A DNA stretch of 64,000 bases from contig NC_081555.1 in the NCBI RefSeq assembly GCF_963082655.1, forward strand, positions 14,973,262-15,037,261, given 5' to 3'. The position numbers and the translations under genes are program-made. Positions 1 to 10,373 of this stretch are shown piece by piece (position 1 is the first letter of the stretch; every line of letters starts with the position of its first letter). The notes under the pieces are model-generated. The model saw nothing but the letters and a program-made list of their open reading frames with translations, was not told where the DNA came from and ran no database searches. The DNA comes from Stomoxys calcitrans (taxonomy: Eukaryota; Arthropoda; Insecta; Diptera; Muscidae).

Positions 1-326
1 TCAAAGAATTTCCTGCAAACATTTCAGCCAGTAGGTTAGCCTTATCAACCGGGTCAGCGAATACCTGGTTCTCCTTAACAAGAGTTGCGTTTGCCGATGG
101 GTTGCCCTTTACTCTTTTTTGCGAATGACCAAAAGTTCTTGCTTCCCCTCGGGAATAACTTTGGCATGAAGACGCTGTTGTTAATGAAACTCTGAGTGCT
201 CTGGCATACGAAATTCTTGACTGTTTGCGCAACATTTCGGTATTGGCATTTTTGTTCAGACGCCTAAATGCATCTTCTTTTGAACTGACAGCATTTCCGC
301 ATGCCCGGTTTCGAAAACAAACAAAG
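1..326 (-). pseudogene. CR1-like non-LTR retrotransposon ORF2 fragment (endonuclease-RT linker)
   Basis: Read on the minus strand this stretch stays open for about 100 codons without a start codon and runs off the left window edge. The translation contains a piece like KKRVKGNPSANATLVKEN followed by VFADPVDKANLLAEMFAGNS. That is the arrangement found just before the reverse transcriptase domain of CR1/Jockey-type ORF2 proteins (a WxLxKK-like block, then a DPxxKAxLLAxxF block). The endonuclease and RT catalytic blocks are not present. It is a fragment of a mobile element; clade assignment rests on this linker only and is tentative. Confidence 0.6.
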
Positions 327-372
327 CGATCTCACGATCGCTTTTATGGCCCAAAGACCTTGGGCCATAAAA
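326..372. repeat. Two adjacent short perfect hairpins
   Basis: GCGATC/GATCGC (326-331 and 336-341) is followed directly by TTTTATGGCCCAA (342-354) and its exact reverse complement (360-372) around a 5-base loop. They lie between the LINE fragment and the start of the first HINE. Confidence 0.8.
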
Positions 373-401
373 GCATAAAGCTTTCGAGCTTAATGCCTTT
401 T

Positions 402-1357
402 TATACCCTCCACCATAGGATGGGGGTATACTAATTTCGTCATTCTATTTGTAAGTACTCGAAATATTCGTCTGAGACCCCAGAGTCCATCCGTCCGTCT
501 GTCCGTCCGTCTGTCTGTCGAAAACACGCTAACTTCCGAAGGAGTACAGCTAGCCACTTAAAATTTTGCACAAATACTTCTTATTAGTGTAGGTCGGTTG
601 ATATTGTAAATGGGTCATATCGGTCCATGTTTTGATATAGCTGCCATATAAACCGATCTTAGGTCTTGACTTCTTGAGCTTCTAGAGTGCGCAATTCTTA
701 TCCGATTGGAATGAAATTTTGCACGACGTGTTTTGTTATGATGTCCAACAACTGTACCAAGTATGGTTCAAATCAGATGATAACGTGATATAGCTGCCAT
801 ATAAACCGATCGTGGGTCTTGACTTCTTGAGCCTCTAAAGGGCGCAATTCTTATTCGATTGGAATGCAATTTTGCACGATGTGTTTTGCTATGATATCCA
901 ACAACTGTGTAAAGTATGGTTCAAATCGGATGATAACGTGATATAGCTGCCATATAAACCGATCGTGGGTCTTGACTTCTTGAGCCTCTATAGGGCGCAA
1001 TTCTCATCTGATTGGAATGAAATTTTGCACGACGTTTTCGCCTTCCAACAACTATGCTAAGTTAGGTTTAAATCGGTCCATAACCTGATATAGCTGTCAT
1101 ATAAACCGATCTGGGATGTTGACTTCTTGAGCCTCTAGAGGTCGCAATTTTGTACGACGGATCCTCTCATGACCATCAACATTCGTGTTTATTATGGTCT
1201 GAATTGGTCTATAGCGTGATACAGCTCCCATATAAATCGATCTCTCTATTTTACTTCTTGTTTTTGCCTAAGAAGAGTTGCCGGGAAAAGAACTAGACAA
1301 ATGCGATCCATGGTGGAGGGTATATAAGATTCGGCCCGGCCGAACTTACTTGTTTTT
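402..1357 (+). mobile_element. HINE/DINE-1-like Helentron derivative, nearly complete
   Basis: The 5' end is the self-complementary block ATACCCTCCACCATAGGATG...GGGTATA, followed by TAATTTCGTCATTCTATTTGTAA, a GTCCGTCTGTCC microsatellite (487-519) and ACTTCCGAAGGAGTACAGCTA. The body holds about five tandem copies of a ~150-bp unit, each with 'GACTTCTTGAGCC', 'TTTTGCACGA' and 'ATAGCTGCCATATAAACCGAT'. The 3' end is GGTGGAGGGTATATAAGATT, the hairpin TTCGGCCCGGCCGAA (1330-1344) and CTTACTTGTTTT. Drosophila INE-1/DINE-1 has the same order: terminal block, microsatellite, satellite-like core, subterminal hairpin, CTTGTT end. No coding capacity, as expected for a non-autonomous rolling-circle element. 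Confidence 0.85.
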
Positions 1358-2371
1358 AAATCCTATTTATCATAGGCCCCAAATAGTTTTTTTTTTTAAT
1401 AGATTACTAATATCAGCCCAAAAACTCAAAAATCGTTATCCAAAAACACAATTTAACACTGTTGTTAAAACTCTTACAATAAAAATATTTTGCCCTTTAT
1501 CCTTTTCTTTTCCTTCCTGACACTTGCCTTTTGCCTGCTATATTCCAAAAAAAATCTTAAATGTCAATCTATAGCTGGAGACAGGCGACACAAATGCTTG
1601 GAGCAAAAATGGTGTCATAGGAAATTTATAAGCATCTAAATTGCGCAAAAGGGATTAAAGAAAGGAGAAATGAATTTTTTCTCTAGGCATAAAGAGACAA
1701 TTTTTTATAGTCTCTAAGGATCTTTGGGTTGGGAAAAACCAATTTAAGCTAAATTAACGAATAAAAGGTGTTCTTAGGCAATTAATTGCAGTTTTTTTTT
1801 AATTTGTTGCAAAAAATGTCATGTTTAACCCAGACTCTGACCCCGCTAAAGGAATGAGACTTTCGCTGGCAATAGTAAAAAAGAACATTAAAGTTATTGC
1901 CTTCCCAGCCTTCCTTTGAAATTCTCTCAACACTTTGTCATAGGTCGTAAATATCTTGGCAAAATATATCCCATAAAATCCTTAAGACAAACGCTTTTTG
2001 TCTTCTGACTTTGGAATATGGGGAACAGGAGAAGAGAAAGTGGAGTTTTTTAATGAAATTGTATAAAAATTGTTTAATTTCTTCACGACTTTCTCTTTAA
2101 AAAAAAATGTTAAGCAAAACTTTCTTGTTTTTTCTTTTGCTAATACAGACAATTCCTGGCAAATTTGCAGCTTAAGTTGAAACATTGTCACCATCACCAT
2201 TATCATCATCATGCTCTTCATGACTTTGTGCTGCCATCCTGAATCTCTCATCTATATCCTTTTTGGTCCTTACAAAGTTGCAAATTGACAAAACATTTTG
2301 AAACATTTCTTTTTTGTTCGCTTTGTCGGTTTGATTGCATGAGCTGAGAAATGTGAGAAATTAGGAACGAA
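1358..2371. other. AT-rich spacer without recognised features
   Basis: About 1 kb of low-complexity AT-rich DNA with short A and T runs. I see no coding signal, no repeat shared with the rest of the window and no terminal repeats. Confidence 0.6.
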
Positions 2372-2937
2372 AAGTGAAAACTTAAGGAAAAATGGCAAAT
2401 ATAGAGCTAGGACAAAAACGCACTTGAAGACATTAGGGTGGAACAAATATTTTGATTATACTTAAAAAAAAACAAATAAAAATACCATAAGTTAGGCCTT
2501 GGCGATTTTTTCTCCAAAATGCCAACAAAATCGTTCGCTCCAAGCCTAAAAAATCCAGCTTTCGGTGATATTCGACATTTTATTTTTTCCAATTTTGACC
2601 AAGACTGGCTTCGTACTGGCTTTTATTTTCATATCTGATTTGGTGGTGACAAAATTTACAATAACTTTGCTGCAAAAAGAGCCACATTCGAGAGCTATAA
2701 AGCAAAAATCAAGTAAAAGTGTGCGAAGTTCGGCTAGGCCGAACAAATGCCATCCATTATGGATGGCATTTCTCAAGTTCCTTGCCCGTTATAAGTGAAA
2801 ACTTAAGGAAAAATGGCAAACAAAGAGCTAGGACAAAAACGCACTTGAAGACATTAGGGTGGAACAAATATTTTGACTATACTCAAAAAAAAAAAATAAA
2901 CAAATAAAAATACCATAAGTTAGGCCTTGGCGATCTT
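2372..2937. repeat. Pair of ~140-bp direct repeats around a HINE 3' remnant
   Basis: The block starting AAGTGAAAACTTAAGGAAAA and ending TAAGTTAGGCCTTGGCGAT occurs at about 2,372-2,507 and again at about 2,795-2,935 with very few differences. Between them, 2,708-2,745 carries a minus-strand HINE 3' end (AAGTAAAAGTGTGCGAAG, then the hairpin GTTCGGCTAGGCCGAAC). It is followed by AAATGCCATCCAT T ATGGATGGCATTT, a 13-bp palindrome at 2,745-2,771. The repeats look like a segmental duplication rather than LTRs: I see no TG..CA ends or flanking target duplication. Confidence 0.7.
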
Positions 2938-3118
2938 TGGGATAGAATCAAGTAGAGTGTATCATCCATAACCCGCCTCTTGACCTCAATCTCTCGAAGA
3001 CTCGACCTACGGTCGAATGAGTACGAATGACAGAGATTACTGTCTTCCGCAAATGAGTAGATCGCAATCGATGTCTGACTCAACAGATCGTTGATGAAAA
3101 TACAAAAGGGTGCAACCT
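2937..3118 (-). pseudogene. CR1-like reverse transcriptase fragment with altered catalytic box
   Basis: On the minus strand this encodes INDLLSQTSIAIYSFAEDSN followed by LCHSYSFDRRSSLREIE and RRVMDDTL. That is the palm region of a CR1/L2-type reverse transcriptase: the xNDL block, then the catalytic F/Y-A-D-D box, then the segment leading to WG..N. Here the box reads FAED, so one catalytic aspartate is glutamate. The frame is broken just upstream and downstream. It is not collinear with the CR1-like fragment at the window start: on this strand RT should follow, not precede, that linker. Confidence 0.65.
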
Positions 3119-3184
3119 AGTTTAATGTCATTAATTATAAAATTGTCAGGGGATTTATTAGATAATTCATAGAAAAAACTTGAG

Positions 3185-3836
3185 TTTAGCTGCATTGGGG
3201 TTTCCACAGGAAAACTTCAATTCAGCGCAGCTGTATTGGGTTTTCTATAGGAAAACTTCAATTCAGCCCAGCTGAATTGGGCTTTCTATAGGAAAACTTC
3301 AATTCAGCCCAGCTGAATTGGGTTTTCTATAGGAAAACTGAAAACTTCAATTCAGCCCAGCTGAATTGGGTTTTCTATAGGTAAACTTCAATTCAGCCCA
3401 GCTGAATTGGGTTTTCTATAGGAAAACATCAATTCAGCCCAGCTGAATTGGGTTTTCTATAGGAAAACATCAATTCAGCCCAGCTGAATTGGGTTTTCTA
3501 TAGGAAAACTGAAAACTTCAATTCAGCCCAGCTGAATTGGGTTTTCTATAGGAAAATTGAAAACTTCAATTCAGCCCAGCTGAATTGGGTTTTCTATAGG
3601 TAAACTTCAATTCAGCCCAGCTGAATTGGGCTTTGTATAGGAAAACTTCAATTCAGCCCAGCTGAATTGGGTTTTCTATAGGTAAACTTCAATTCAACCC
3701 AGCTGAATTGGGTTTTCTATAGGAAAACATCAATTCAGCCCAGCTGAATTGGGTTTTCTATAGGAAAACATCAATTCAGCCCAGCTGAATTGGGTTTTCT
3801 ATAGGAAAACATCAATTCAGCCCAGCTGAATTGTTG
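3185..3836. repeat. 41-bp minisatellite with a palindromic core (about 16 units)
   Basis: The unit is GGGTTTTCTATAGGAAAACTTC plus the palindrome CAATTCAGC CCA GCTGAATTG (9-bp arms, 3-base loop). The first two units are degenerate (CAGCGCAGCTGTATT); later ones are nearly identical. A minority carry an extra TGAAAAC insertion or CATC instead of CTTC, giving a loose higher-order pattern. The array ends exactly where the tandem core of the next HINE begins, so it replaces that element's 3' end. Confidence 0.93.
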
Positions 3837-3854
3837 TGCAATTGGAGCTACACC

Positions 3855-5787
3855 AAGTTAAAAACCGATTGGGGCCATAATTGGTTTGGCTGGTAGAGAC
3901 CAAAATGGAAGTCATCGTGAAAATTTCAGGCTCAAGACGTATAATAGGGTCAAGATGTATAATAGGCTCAAAACGTATAATCGGGAGATCGGTTTATATG
4001 GGAGCTATATCAGGTTATGAACCGATTTAGAGCATACTTGGCATAGTTGTTGGAGGTCATAACAAAACACCTCGGTGAGGTCATAACAAAACACCTCGTA
4101 TAATAATTGCACCCTCTAGCGGCTAACGAAATCAAGATCCGAGATCGGTTTGCAAATGCAAATTTTGCCCATGAACATTCCATTAAGGAACAGGGGAAAA
4201 CTTCTCACATATTAATGAGTGCAGTCCGATTCAAGTTTAAGCTCAATGATAAGGGGCCTCCTTTTTATAGCCGAGTCCAAAGGGCGTGACGCAGTGCGAC
4301 ACATCTTTGGAGAGAAGTTTTACATGGCATAGTATCTCACAAATGTTGCCAGCATTAGGAGGGGAAAACCACCACTGAAAATTTTTTCTGATGGTCTCGT
4401 CAGGATTCGAACCCAGGTGTTCAGCGTCATAGGTGGACATACTAACCTCTGCGCTACGGTGGCCTCCAGATCTGTTTGTATGGTAGCTATATGAAGTTAT
4501 GGATCAATTTGAATCAAACATGGATCAGTTGTTGAAAGTCCTAACAAAACACCTCATGCAAAATTTCAGTCAAATCGGATAATAATTACGCCCTCTATAG
4601 GCTCAAGAATTATAATCGGGAGATCGGTTTAAATGGCAGCTGTATCTGGTTATGGACCGATTAAAAGCAAACCTAACATAGTTGTTGAAAGTCATAAAAA
4701 AACACCTCATGCAAAATTTCAGACAAATCGGATAATAATTACGCCCTCTAGCGGCTGAAGAAATCAAGATCCGAGATCGGTTTGTATGGTAGCTATATCA
4801 GGTTATGAGCCAATTTGAACCATACATGGCACAGTGGTTGAAAGTCCTAACGATACACCTCATGCAAAATTTCAGACAAATCGGATAATAATTACGCCCT
4901 CTATAGGCTCAAGAAGTATAATCGGGAGATCGATTTATATGGCACCTATATAAGGTTATGAATCGATTAAGAGCATACTTGGCACAGTCGTTGGAGGTCA
5001 TAACAAAACACATCGGTGCAAACTTTTACCCATATCGGATAATAATTGCGCCTTCTAGTGGCTCACATAGTCAAAATCCGAGTTCGGCCTATATAGGAGC
5101 TACATCAGGTTATAAACCGATTTCAACCATACTCAACATAGTTGTTGAAAGTTAAAACTAAACACCTCATGCAAAATTTCTGCCAAATCAGATAAAAATT
5201 GCGCCCTCTATAGGCTCAAAAAGAATTATCGGGAGATCGATTTATATGGGAGCTATATCAGGTTATCAATCGATTAAGAACATACTTGACACAGTGGTAG
5301 GAAGTCATAACAAAACACCTCATGGAAAATTTCAGCCAAATCAGATACAAATTGCGCCCTCTAGCGGCTTAAGAAGTCAAGATCCGAAATCGGTTTATAT
5401 AGGAGCTCCATCAGGTTATGAACCGATTTAGACCATACTTAACATAGTTGTTGAAAGTTAAAACCAAGCATTTCATGCTAAATTTCAGCCAAATCGGATA
5501 ATAATTGCGCCCTCTAGCGGCTCAGGAAGTCAAGATCCGAAATTGGTTTATATGGCAGCTATATTAGGTTATGGGCCAATATGGCCCATTTACAATCCCA
5601 ACTGACATACACTTATAAGAAGTATTTGCGCATAATTTTAGGCGCCTTGCTTTACTCCTTCGATATTAAGCCTTCTTTCGACAGATAAACGGACGATCAA
5701 GAATATATGCACTTTCTGGCGCCTTAGACATATATTTCGAGGTGTTACAAACGGAATAACGAAATTAGTATACCCCCATTCCGAAGA
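3855..5787 (-). mobile_element. HINE copy with long tandem core, interrupted by a SINE
   Basis: The minus-strand 5' end is at the right (GGAATAACGAAATTAGTATACCCCCATTCCGAA, cut short of the full terminal block). About ten units of the ~150-bp core follow, each with 'GAGATCGGTTTATATGGCAG', 'TCAGGTTATGAACCGATT' and 'ATAATTGCGCCCTCTAG'. The 3' hairpin is absent; the core runs into the 41-bp minisatellite. A minus-strand SINE sits at 4,153-4,467. Confidence 0.8.
4153..4467 (-). mobile_element. tRNA-derived SINE, full length, inside a HINE
   Basis: On the minus strand the element starts with a tRNA-like head: box A TAGCGCAGAGG and box B GGTTCGAATCC, the RNA polymerase III internal promoter consensus. 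The body then has 'AATGCTGGCAACATTTGTGA', 'GGACTCGGCTATAAAAAG', 'CATTGAGCTTAAACTTGAAT' and the end 'GGAATGTTCATGGGCAAAAT'. The flanks AGATCGGTTTG (4,142-4,152) and AGATCTGTTTG (4,468-4,478) look like a target-site duplication with one mismatch, fitting LINE-driven insertion into the HINE core. About ten more copies lie in this window. Confidence 0.87.
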
Positions 5788-5789
5788 AG

Positions 5790-7064
5790 CGCGCAATGAA
5801 CTTTCTTAACAGAGCATGCATTTCAATAATAAACTTCAATAATTTGCAAGCGTTGTTTGTTTGTAAGACGATTCAGGGGTAAATTATAGAACAAACTAAA
5901 GGTGTTTGATAGTGAAACAATACACGAAACATGCGTGACATGTTCAAGCCAGTGTTGTCAATAAGATGTGCGATTATCACTGCAATTTTGGCACGATATA
6001 TACAAAATTTTATTCGAAATGTTAGTGAAATCAGATTTGTTATTGATTTCTCCAGAGCTTTCTATTATCCCGATACAACCGCCATACATCCATGCAATCC
6101 TTACAAATAAGCCTCTCGTTGGGGCTTTTCACTATTTTCCTGTTTTAAAAACTATTTTACTTTTTGAAAATTTTACTTACCATGGCTTCTATGAACTTTC
6201 AACAGTATTAGCCTGGCTATCTATTCAAACCCTTCTTCCCCTCTTGTATTCCCTTTTTGGTAAACATACAAGACAATACAAAAATCCTTGCTTTGCCTGA
6301 TGAATGGCTGTTCATTAAATTGTAGTAAATTACAATTTAACCTCTCCCATTACTTACCTAAGTGCTAAATATTGTTGTCTTGTCTCTCTCTCATTCTCTC
6401 TCTGCCTCAGTCTCCCTCTCTCTCTCTCTCAATGCTTTAGAGCAACTTCACATAAACAAAAGCTGCCGGCATTCCGGTATAGAACACAAAGAAATTTAAA
6501 GGAGCTCTATTTAGCACAACTACCATGTCCATGCCCGTGTCCATAGTACTTGAGAATGGTGTAACGAACTGTTGAGATGTTTCTGCTCAAAGACAGAGAA
6601 TTTCTCAACAACAAGCCTTTGCAATTTTAAAAGAGGCAAAGGGAAAAGGGGTTGGGCAAACAAATACTTGAAAATCGGGCATGCCTTACATGCCAGAGTA
6701 TCTTTTTGATGGTAGAGTGAAGACAGAGAGAAAGAGAGTAAACAGGAAATGTTGCCTTTTTCTACATTTTTGTTTAACTCCTTCACTTGCAAAAAATGCC
6801 ATCCTTTGCCTTTTAGGCTATAATGGCAGAACTAAATCAAAAAAGAACAAACAACAACGCCATGAAACAAAGAGAAAAAAAAACACCAAGAAAACTTTGC
6901 TCTTGTGTTGGATATTTAACAAATTATTTTTCCAAAATGAAACTTTGGCTTTTGTTGCATTGAAACATTTGCTTCCAGCGTTACATTGACGACCAAAGTA
7001 AAACAAAACAGTTAGCCAGAGTATACAAAACAACAGCAACATCTTGCCAGCAAATTACCAGTGC
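5790..7064. other. Spacer with CT-rich simple repeat
   Basis: No recognisable gene or transposon. 6,376-6,435 is a (CT)n-rich tract. 6,830-7,010 has A-rich runs and poorly supported open frames on both strands that overlap each other and show no domain. Confidence 0.6.
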
Positions 7065-7870
7065 TTGTGGTGATTAGAGATCATAAGCAAAGGTGGAGAA
7101 AACCGAATCAAGGAAATCATTTTAAGATCTGAAGACCTTAACTAAAAAAATGATTACAAAAAAAAAAATATTTTTAGCCAGATTTTAAAGAGTCTGAATC
7201 AGAGGACAGAATTTTTTTTGGTATACTCTTTGTTTGACATTAAAAATATTTCTATTTGGGTTTTTTTTCAAAATAACATTTTTTGCATTCGGAGCTAATT
7301 TTGGGGACATATTTTGCAATTGGGGCTAAGTTAAAGGAATTTTTTTTACAATCAGAGCTAGGTTTGAGGACATTTTCTCGGGGATATTTTTTGTAATTAG
7401 GGCTTAGTTGGGGGACTTTTTGCAATTGAGTCTAAGTTTGGGGACATTTTTCCAATTGGAGCCAAGTTTGGGGACATTTATTACAGTTGGAGGAAAGTTT
7501 GTCAAATTGAGATTTGCAATTGACATAAAGTCTGGCAACAATTAAGTCCAAATTTGGGGTCATTTCTTGCATTTAGAGCTAAGATTAGGAGCATCTTTTG
7601 CTATTGGGCCTAAGGTAACATAATTGTTTGCTTGTGGTGATTAGAAATCACAAGCAAAGGTAGAGAAAACCGAATCAAGGAAGTTGTTTGGAAAAATATA
7701 CGAGTTTTAAGATCTTAAGACCTTAATTGGAAAATCGCTCTTTATAGCATGGTTACCAAAAAAACATATTTTTAGCAAAATTCCAATGAGTCTGAATTAG
7801 AGGACAGAATGTTTTTTGGTATACTCTTTGTTTGACATTAAAAAAAATTCTTTTTGGGCTACTTTTCAAG
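7065..7870. repeat. Duplicated ~200-bp segment, ~570 bp apart
   Basis: The stretch GCTTGTGGTGATTAGAGATC ... AGAGGACAGAATTTTTTTTG ... TACTCTTTGTTTGACATTAA at about 7,065-7,250 recurs at about 7,632-7,850 with moderate divergence. Each copy leads into the same ~33-bp minisatellite, so the array and its leader were duplicated together. Confidence 0.75.
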
Positions 7871-9545
7871 ATAATTCTCTTTTTTGCATTTGAAGCTAAG
7901 TTTGGGGACACTGGGACTTAGCTGAAGAAAAATTTTTGCAATCAGAGCTAAGTTTGAGGATATTTTTTGCAATTGAACCTAAGTTTGGGGACTTTTTTGC
8001 AATATCAGCTAAGTTTAAAGACATTTTTGTTACAATTTGGGCTTAGCTCGGGGATATTTTTTGTAATTAGTGCTTAGTTTGGGGACATTTCTTGCAATCA
8101 GAGCTAATTTCGACAGCATTGCATGAATTTGGTGCAAAGTTTGGGACTTTCTTTGTAATTAATGCTTAGTTTGGGGACATTTTTGCAATTGGGTCTAAGT
8201 TTGGGGACATTTCTTACAATCGAAGAAATGTTTGGGGACATTTTTTGCATTTAGGTCTAAGGTTAGGAACATCTTATGTAATTGGAGCTAGTTTTGAGGA
8301 AATGTTTTTGCAACTGGAGCTAAGTGTGGGGACAGTTTTGCAGTTGGGTCTAAATTTGGGGCGTTTTCGCACACAGAGCTAAGTTTGAGGGCATTTTTTG
8401 CATTTAGGGTTAAGTTTGGGGAGATATTTTAGTGTTTGGGGTAAATTTTGGATGCAATTTTTGCAATAAGAGCTAAGCTTGAGGAAATTTTTTTGCAAAA
8501 AGACTAAGTGTAGGGACCATTTTTTCCTTCGCAGCTAAGTATGAGGACATTTATTACAGTTAGGGCAAAGTTACAGGACATTTTCTTGATACTGTGGCTA
8601 ATTTTTGAGACCATTTTATGCAATCGGCGCTAAATTTGAGAACATTTTTCAGCAATTTGGCTTAAGTTTGGACACAATTACACATTGGATATTTGGGTAC
8701 ATTACAATTGGTGGTATTTTCATGCAATTGAACATTAATTTGGGGACATTTTTTGTAGTTGGTGTTATGTTAAGGCACTTGTTTTGCATTCGGAACCAAG
8801 TTTAGCACCGAATGCTTTAGAACCTTGTTTTGCAGTCGGAGCTCAGCATGTTGACTTTTTATTGTAGTTGAGGACATGTTTTACTATTTGGGGCTACATA
8901 TTTTGTCATCGGATCTAAGTTTGAGGAAATTAGTTTGCAAGTGGGGATAAATTCTTTTTGCGATGGAGTGCACTTTTTGCAATGGAGTGCACTTTTTGCA
9001 ATGGAGGGTATTTTTGCGGACCTTTTTTTTGTGGTTTTTTTGCTATATTAGGTGAGGTCGAAAATGGGGTGCGGATATTAATCCGCCAAATGGCACTATG
9101 GACCGACCTCTAAAAAATAACTTGAAAAACAAAGAAAATCAAAGTCCTGAACATCGTGCTACTAACAAATTCCCAAAATGTACTCTTTTCCACGCCACGA
9201 ATTCATTTAAATTTGGGATGGGTTAGGTATGGGTAAGTTAGGTTAGGTTTAAGTGGAAGTCTGCCATCAGACTCACTCAAACGGTTGGTTTGAGGATATT
9301 TTTTTGGCAATTTGGGCTCAGTTTGGGGACATGTTTTGCCACTGGGGCTTAGTTTCGAATTTATTTTTTTTTTTTTTGAAATTTTGGGTTTGGAAACATT
9401 TTTTGAAAGCGGAGCTAAGTTTCACGACCTTTTTCGGAGCTATATTTGACGATTTTTTTTGCAATGGGGTAAAGTTTGGGGACATTTATTATAGTTTGGG
9501 AACATTTTTTGCAATCGGAGCTAAATTTGAGGACATTTTATAATA
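7290..9545. repeat. Degenerate ~33-bp minisatellite
   Basis: Dozens of diverged units on the pattern 'GAGCTAAGTTTGGGGACATT' followed by 'TTTTGCAATTG'. Spacing is clearest as 33-35 bp around 7,430-7,500 and 8,160-8,260. The array is interrupted at about 8,990-9,280 by other sequence, including a LINE 3' remnant, and resumes to 9,545. Open frames inside it are by-products of the repeat. Confidence 0.85.
9052..9110 (-). mobile_element. LINE 3'-end remnant
   Basis: The reverse complement reads TCCATAGTGCCATTTGGCGG then ATTAATATCCGCACCCC. It matches the 3' end of the LOA-like LINE at about 28,230-28,285 (TCCATAGTGCAATGGGGCGG, ATTAATATCTGCACCCT). Only the extreme 3' end is kept, as in a strongly 5'-truncated insertion. 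Confidence 0.65.
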
Positions 9546-9598
9546 ACTGGATTTGAACAAGGTTGTAAGGAATAGAAGACAATATAATGTAATTGTTT

Positions 9599-9870
9599 GA
9601 GGAGGAGGTTAGCATGTCCGACTAACGCTGAACATCAAAAAAAAAAAAATTCAGCGGTGGTTGTCCTCTCTTAATGCTGGCGACATTTGTGAGATACAAG
9701 GCCATGTAAAATCTTCCCAAAGAGATGTGGTTCGGACTCGGCTATAAAAACGAGGCCCCTAAACATTGATCTTAAACTTGAATCGGGCGCATTCATTGAT
9801 ATATGAGAAGTTTGCCTCTCTTTCTTAACGGAATGTTCATGGGCAAATTTACGTTTTGCATAATTGTTTG
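9599..9870 (+). mobile_element. SINE copy, box B lost
   Basis: Starts GAGGTTAGCATGTCCGACTA, lacks the box B stretch (an A run replaces it), then follows the family body: TTAATGCTGGCGACATTTGT, GGTTCGGACTCGGCTATAAA, TTAAACTTGAATCGG, and the end GGAATGTTCATGGGCAAA. Without box B it should not be transcribed by polymerase III on its own. Confidence 0.82.
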
Positions 9871-10075
9871 TTATCGTTACTTGGCGTCCCTCTTCCTCTT
9901 ACCTCAAAAATGCCATACAAACTAAAAAGGGGAATGATGGCAACACCCGACGCAGAGAAAGCTCCCAAAACGGATATGCAAGCCATCCACTACAATGAGA
10001 GAAGTACTTGAAAGGTCTTTGGACGCAAAGTAGGTTTTGGACGTAAAGTACAAATCTGAAAGCATTATTAAGGGC

Positions 10076-10373
10076 CTAGTGTCCAGCGTAAAGGTTAGCG
10101 TATCCGCCTATGATGATAAACGTCTGGATTCGAATACTGGCGTGAATGTAAAATACTGGCGACATTTGTCATGTAATGCTGGCGACATTTGTCATCCTAA
10201 TGCTGGCGACATTTGTCATGTAAAATTTTTTCCATAAATAGGGTTCGTACTGTGGTAAGCCGTTCGGACTCGGGCATAAAAAGCAGGCCCCTTATCATTG
10301 GGCTAAAACTTGAATCGGACAACACTCATTGATATATGAGAATTTTGCCCCTGGGAAAATTTGCAATTTTCAA
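10076..10373 (+). mobile_element. SINE copy with internal 23-bp triplication
   Basis: The tRNA-like head is present with a damaged box B (GGATTCGAATACTGG). The block AATGCTGGCGACATTTGTCA occurs three times in a row (10,151-10,221); other copies have it once. The remainder follows the family (GTTCGGACTCGGGCATAAAA, CTTGAATCGGACAACACTCA). Confidence 0.85.

Noticed and set aside
2372..2937. Possible LTRs of a small retrotransposon
   Set aside because: No TG...CA termini, primer-binding site, polypurine tract or flanking target duplication.
3185..3836. CRISPR array suggested by regularly spaced identical palindromic repeats
   Set aside because: The spacers are the same in every unit and the context is a fly-type genome; it is a minisatellite.
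4380..4467. A tRNA gene suggested by perfect box A and box B
   Set aside because: The same sequence occurs in about ten copies joined to a conserved non-tRNA body, so it is the SINE head; I could not build a complete cloverleaf.
6376..6435. CT tract as a promoter GAGA-type element
   Set aside because: Only a simple dinucleotide repeat with no initiator, exon or conserved context nearby.
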